A DNA stretch of 25,822 nt. Source: Affinibrenneria salicis (GTDB lineage Bacteria > Pseudomonadota > Gammaproteobacteria > Enterobacterales > Enterobacteriaceae). Where the stretch lies: positions 1-25,822 of the forward strand of contig NZ_VYKJ01000027.1 of assembly GCF_008710095.1 (NCBI RefSeq). Direction: 5' to 3'. Under the pieces are notes generated by a model. The model was not told where the DNA came from. It saw only the letters and a list, made by a program, of their open reading frames with translations, and searched no databases. This document shows positions 23,612 through 25,822 of the stretch, piece by piece; position 1 is the stretch's first letter, and every line of letters starts with the position of its first letter. Both the position numbers and the translations under genes were made by a program.

Positions 23612-24246
23612 TTTTCCTCCGTTGCGCTCGTCGCTTCCAGTTTTTGCGGGGGGCGGGCAAAACAGTCGAGTGCGAGTCCCCAGGGATTTTTTTCAGCGTC
23701 CACGTCATAGCGCACGACGCTTAACGGGTAGCGTGCCAGCGCACGCTTGACGGGCTCCGCGCGATAATATTCATCCACGGTAAGATCGAGCGTGACCGTC
23801 CAGCGATCGCGATCCAGCACCTCCACGCGTTTGTGGTTAAAGCCGCGTCCGGGGATTTCATAAACGCCGCGCACCCGGTCGCGCAATTCTCCGGCGTCCC
23901 GGCGCTGACGGTAGTCTTGCTCCAGTTGCGCCCGGCAGGCGGGCGTCAGATAGGCGCTCAGTGCGGAAAGATTGCGCGGATAATCCCGATCGCCATCAAC
24001 GGGCCAGCGGTTAATTTGCTGAAAGATGTAAAATGCGAAGGCGTAGACATTGCCCGGCGGTACCTCCCACCACGGACGGGTGCTGCCGGCGCGCAGATCG
24101 GGCGGATTATGAATGGTCAGGTGTCGTGGCGCGCTTTGCCAGCCGTACCAGAGTGCGGCGATAATCACCAGCAGCAGGCCCAGCGCCAGACGCAGGGTGA
24201 TAATATGCGCATCGCGGGCGGCCAGCGCGTGTTTGAACTGGCTCAT
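23608..24246 (-). CDS. ICE conjugation protein, TIGR03746 (PFL_4703) family, TraE/VirB8-like
   Basis: The 212-aa protein has one N-terminal transmembrane helix (about 17-36, ITLRLALGLLLVIIAALWYG) and a periplasmic domain. Family-typical segments are PGNVYAFAFYIFQQINRWP, YPRNLSALSAYLTPACRAQL and GFNHKRVEVLDRDRWTVTLD. VirB8/TraE-type proteins nucleate assembly of the channel at the inner membrane. It overlaps both neighbours by 4 nt. Confidence 0.9.
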   Translation of the reverse strand: MSQFKHALAARDAHIITLRLALGLLLVIIAALWYGWQSAPRHLTIHNPPDLRAGSTRPWWEVPPGNVYAFAFYIFQQINRWPVDGDRDYPRNLSALSAYLTPACRAQLEQDYRQRRDAGELRDRVRGVYEIPGRGFNHKRVEVLDRDRWTVTLDLTVDEYYRAEPVKRALARYPLSVVRYDVDAEKNPWGLALDCFARPPQKLEATSATEEK

Positions 24247-24602
24247 GATTTCACGCTCCTGCGGGTAGACCAGACCGCATTGCTTTGCACCAGACGGGGA
24301 TCGCCGAAACCCTGACGGGCCAGCCAGGCGTCCGCCGAGCGGTATAGCCAGGTATCCGGTCGCCCCCGTTTCAGGCGCGCCAGATAGCGTCCGCCGACCA
24401 GAATGGCGAGCGCGGCGCCTGCCAGTCCGCCGGTGGGGATCAGCGCCCAGACGCCGAGTAACAGCGCGGGTGGTATTCCGCCGGTTAGTCCCGACAGGAA
24501 GCCGGCAGCCAGCGAGATAAAAAGCTCGGAAGCCGTCATCCCGCGAAACACGACCGGTTCGCGATTGAGGCGGTCCGGCAGAAAATCGATCGTCAATGTC
24601 AT
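24243..24602 (-). CDS. Conjugative transfer protein, TIGR03750 family (TraL/VirB3-like)
   Basis: The 119-aa protein is taken from the ATG at 24602 (MTLTIDFLPDRLNREPVVFRG), which overlaps the stop of the preceding gene by 1 nt (TGATG). A longer open frame to 24692 overlaps that gene and lacks a start signal. Two adjacent transmembrane helices (about 24-70, ELFISLAAGFLSGLTGGIPP and LLGVWALIPTGGLAGAALAI) are followed by a basic cytoplasmic tail. This is the layout of VirB3/TraL-type inner-membrane proteins, which associate with the ATPase. Confidence 0.88.
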   Translation of the reverse strand: MTLTIDFLPDRLNREPVVFRGMTASELFISLAAGFLSGLTGGIPPALLLGVWALIPTGGLAGAALAILVGGRYLARLKRGRPDTWLYRSADAWLARQGFGDPRLVQSNAVWSTRRSVKS

Positions 24603-24946
24603 CACAGCACCTCGCTGGCCTGCGTCAGCAGCCAGATGGTCACGACCAGCAGGATGGCGCCGACGCCCGCCATGGCGCCCAGATCCTTCCACTGTTTTTT
24701 ACCGTTTTGGATCTCCGAATAGGTGGCGATGCAACTGTTGGCGACGACCAGAAAACCTACGGCGCAGACGCCCAGCGACAGCAGGATCACGATGTCGTAG
24801 CCGTAATTTTTAAGCGTATCCATGATGCCGCTGCCCTTGCCGCGAGAGGGATCTTCCATCGTGGGTAAATCGGCATAGGTGGAAAATGAACAGGCGGACA
24901 GCAAGACGGCGAAATAAAAACGACGGATCAGGTGTTTTGTAGACAT
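24602..24946 (-). CDS. ICE membrane protein, TIGR03745 (PFL_4702) family, pilin-like
   Basis: The 114-aa protein has a signal sequence (about 1-25, ending FSTYADLP) and two further hydrophobic helices (about 52-73, IVILLSLGVCAVGFLVVANS, and about 91-108) separated by a short charged loop (QNGKKQWKD). Size and two-helix layout resemble VirB2/TraA-type pilin precursors, and it precedes the VirB3-like gene as VirB2 genes do. It is the probable major pilus subunit, although family members are annotated only as membrane proteins. Confidence 0.87.
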   Translation of the reverse strand: MSTKHLIRRFYFAVLLSACSFSTYADLPTMEDPSRGKGSGIMDTLKNYGYDIVILLSLGVCAVGFLVVANSCIATYSEIQNGKKQWKDLGAMAGVGAILLVVTIWLLTQASEVL

Positions 24947-24985
24947 GGCACTCTCCGGATGAACGGCATTAAAGAAGACGGGGTA

Positions 24986-25219
24986 TTAGCTGAGAACCAG
25001 CCAGAAGCAGACCAGAAGCAATAGCGTGGTGCGGGCGGCGATCCCGCCGAACTGGCGTAGCGTCAGCGCGTTGCCGGAATAAGCCTGCCAAGAGCGCAGC
25101 AGCACCCAGGCGGCCCACACGAAGAGCGCGGCGCACAATAATCCCAGCACCACCACGTTGACCTCGGTGGGCTGTGCGGAACTTCCCGCCTGAAACGCGG
25201 TGATTTGTTCAGACGTCAT
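24986..25219 (-). CDS. ICE conjugation protein, TIGR03758 (PFL_4701) family
   Basis: The 77-aa protein has two transmembrane helices (about 20-42, VNVVVLGLLCAALFVWAAWV, and 62-76) flanking a short loop (SYSGNALTLRQFGG region). This matches the small two-helix family next to RAQPRD genes in ICEs. Its size also recalls a pilin-like subunit. The start overlaps the RAQPRD stop by 4 nt. Confidence 0.85.
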   Translation of the reverse strand: MTSEQITAFQAGSSAQPTEVNVVVLGLLCAALFVWAAWVLLRSWQAYSGNALTLRQFGGIAARTTLLLLVCFWLVLS

Positions 25220-25530
25220 TGCGCGGCATCCTCAAGCCGGTAACGGCCTGAAAGTGGGATGATGTGGCGAGGCTGCGCCCGGGCCGGCATCAGATAGTGC
25301 TCAATACCGGTACGGATAGTTCCGATATCCGCGTAGGCCTGCGTGTAATCGAAAAAGAAGCGTTCAGCCGGGGCCTGGGCGGCTTGTGTCTGCGCACATT
25401 GCAGGGTGGACTCGATATGATTGAGTTGCGTTAGCATCAGGGCAAGACTGGCCTGTTCCGTCGTCGGTGCGGCATAAACCGGACCGGCCAGCAGCATGGC
25501 GGATAAACACAGTCGCGAAAGAAAAGTCAT
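25216..25530 (-). CDS. RAQPRD-family ICE protein
   Basis: The 104-aa exported protein starts at the ATG at 25530 (MTFLSRLCLSAMLLAGPVYA), with GGAGG 5 nt upstream; the open frame extending to 25596 lacks such a signal. The signal peptide ends near VYA (residue 20). The mature region contains LALMLTQLNHIESTLQCAQ and the diagnostic ARAQPRH near the C-terminus. Family function is not established; it is always found in ICE transfer operons. It is the first gene of this minus-strand operon here, and the leader carries a strong hairpin (25588-25614). Confidence 0.88.
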   Translation of the reverse strand: MTFLSRLCLSAMLLAGPVYAAPTTEQASLALMLTQLNHIESTLQCAQTQAAQAPAERFFFDYTQAYADIGTIRTGIEHYLMPARAQPRHIIPLSGRYRLEDAAQ

Positions 25531-25587
25531 TCTGGCCTCCAGAGACAATTGAGGGGAGGCTTGCAGCGTGCCAGAGCGGTTAAACGG

Positions 25588-25614
25588 TTTCCGCAATCAA
25601 CTGATTAGCGGAAA
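25588..25614. promoter_or_regulatory. Hairpin/palindrome in the leader of the proximal tra operon
   Basis: TTTCCGCAATCA-AC-TGATT(A)GCGGAAA is a 12-bp nearly perfect inverted repeat with a 2-nt loop and one bulged A, 58 nt upstream of the RAQPRD start. Neither strand has a T-run after the stem, so it is not a standard terminator. It could be an operator or a leader RNA structure. Confidence 0.5.
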
Positions 25615-25734
25615 AAAAGAAAATTCTTGGGGAAGGCGTTTGGAGCATCAGACGCTATTGTGCTGAACGAGTAGTTCAGAATCCTGTCTCTCCTGTAAGA
25701 TAACGCTGATTGATAACCATCAGGATGACGATAA

Positions 25735-25822
25735 ATGAGTGAAACTCTTAAGGTATTAAATAACATACGCTCCCTGCGCGCTTTGGCACGCGAAACCGAT
25801 TTGGCAACGCTGGAAGAGATGC
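25735..25822 (+). CDS. hns: H-NS-family nucleoid protein, 5' end only
   Basis: From the ATG at 25735 the frame reads MSETLKVLNNIRSLRALARE and continues TDLATLEEM to the window edge. This closely follows the N-terminal oligomerisation domain of enterobacterial H-NS/StpA. AGGA lies upstream. H-NS silences AT-rich, horizontally acquired DNA; element-borne paralogues can hide a new element from, or reinforce, host silencing. It is divergent from the tra operon across about 200 bp. Whether this is a full-length paralogue or a truncated form cannot be seen here. Confidence 0.85.
   Translation, partial: MSETLKVLNNIRSLRALARETDLATLEEM

Noticed and set aside
1..25822. CRISPR arrays, tRNA and rRNA genes
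   Set aside because: No regularly spaced repeats and no recognisable tRNA or rRNA sequence were seen on either strand.

Overview
The window is part of an integrative and conjugative element (ICE), or a genomic island derived from one, of the SPI-7/PAPI-1/ICEclc ('GI-type' type IV secretion) kind. The host is most likely a member of the Enterobacterales. The clues are an hns-like gene at the right edge, IS3-, IS66-, IS110- and IS5-family elements common in that order, and a small island-type RadC. A plant-associated genus such as Pectobacterium or Dickeya would fit, but the sequence does not prove it.

Layout. (1) 1-1942: accessory end of the element. It holds a RadC-family protein, two tiny translationally coupled minus-strand genes with their own terminator, a YlcI/YnfO-like small DNA-binding protein facing them across a pair of palindromic operators, and an unknown 92-aa protein. 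(2) 1943-6494, minus strand: distal half of the mating-apparatus operon. In transcription order it has a TIGR03757/DUF1525 protein, TIGR03756 (TraU-like), TIGR03755 (TraH-like), a small membrane protein and a TraG N-terminal-domain protein, mostly with overlapping starts and stops. (3) 6495-18286: about 11.8 kb of cargo and mobile-element debris inserted between the two halves. It contains an IS66 remnant, a solitary thiamine-diphosphate enzyme in AT-rich DNA, an IS3-family copy, a decayed IS110 copy, a TetR-regulated envelope lipoprotein module (Ser-rich secreted protein, DUF2145 lipoprotein, TetR regulator, MlaA-like lipoprotein), an internally deleted IS5-family element, an SDR/AraC divergent pair, and the crippled N-terminus of a tyrosine integrase. 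(4) 18287-25530, minus strand: proximal half of the mating operon. In order it has RAQPRD, TIGR03758, TIGR03745, TIGR03750, TIGR03746, TIGR03749, TIGR03752, the TIGR03751 lipoprotein and the VirB4/TraC-type ATPase. (5) 25735-25822: the start of an hns-like gene, divergent from the mating operon.

How it works together. The two minus-strand blocks form one conserved conjugation module. It includes a pilin-like and core-complex set (VirB8/TraE-, VirB9/TraK-, VirB10/TraB- and TraV-like), the ATPase, and pilus-assembly/mating-pair-stabilisation functions. The order ATPase to TIGR03757 is the expected one, so the 11.8-kb block is a cargo insertion at that joint. The integrase scar next to the ATPase suggests a nested integrative element brought in at least some of it.

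Most notable points: the integrase fragment fused to the 3' end of the araC gene; three near-identical TetR-type operators that tie the MlaA-like lipoprotein gene to the DUF2145 operon; the unannotated 39-codon coupled gene at 1093-1212; and the paired palindromes at 1297-1333. No tRNA, rRNA or CRISPR array was seen.
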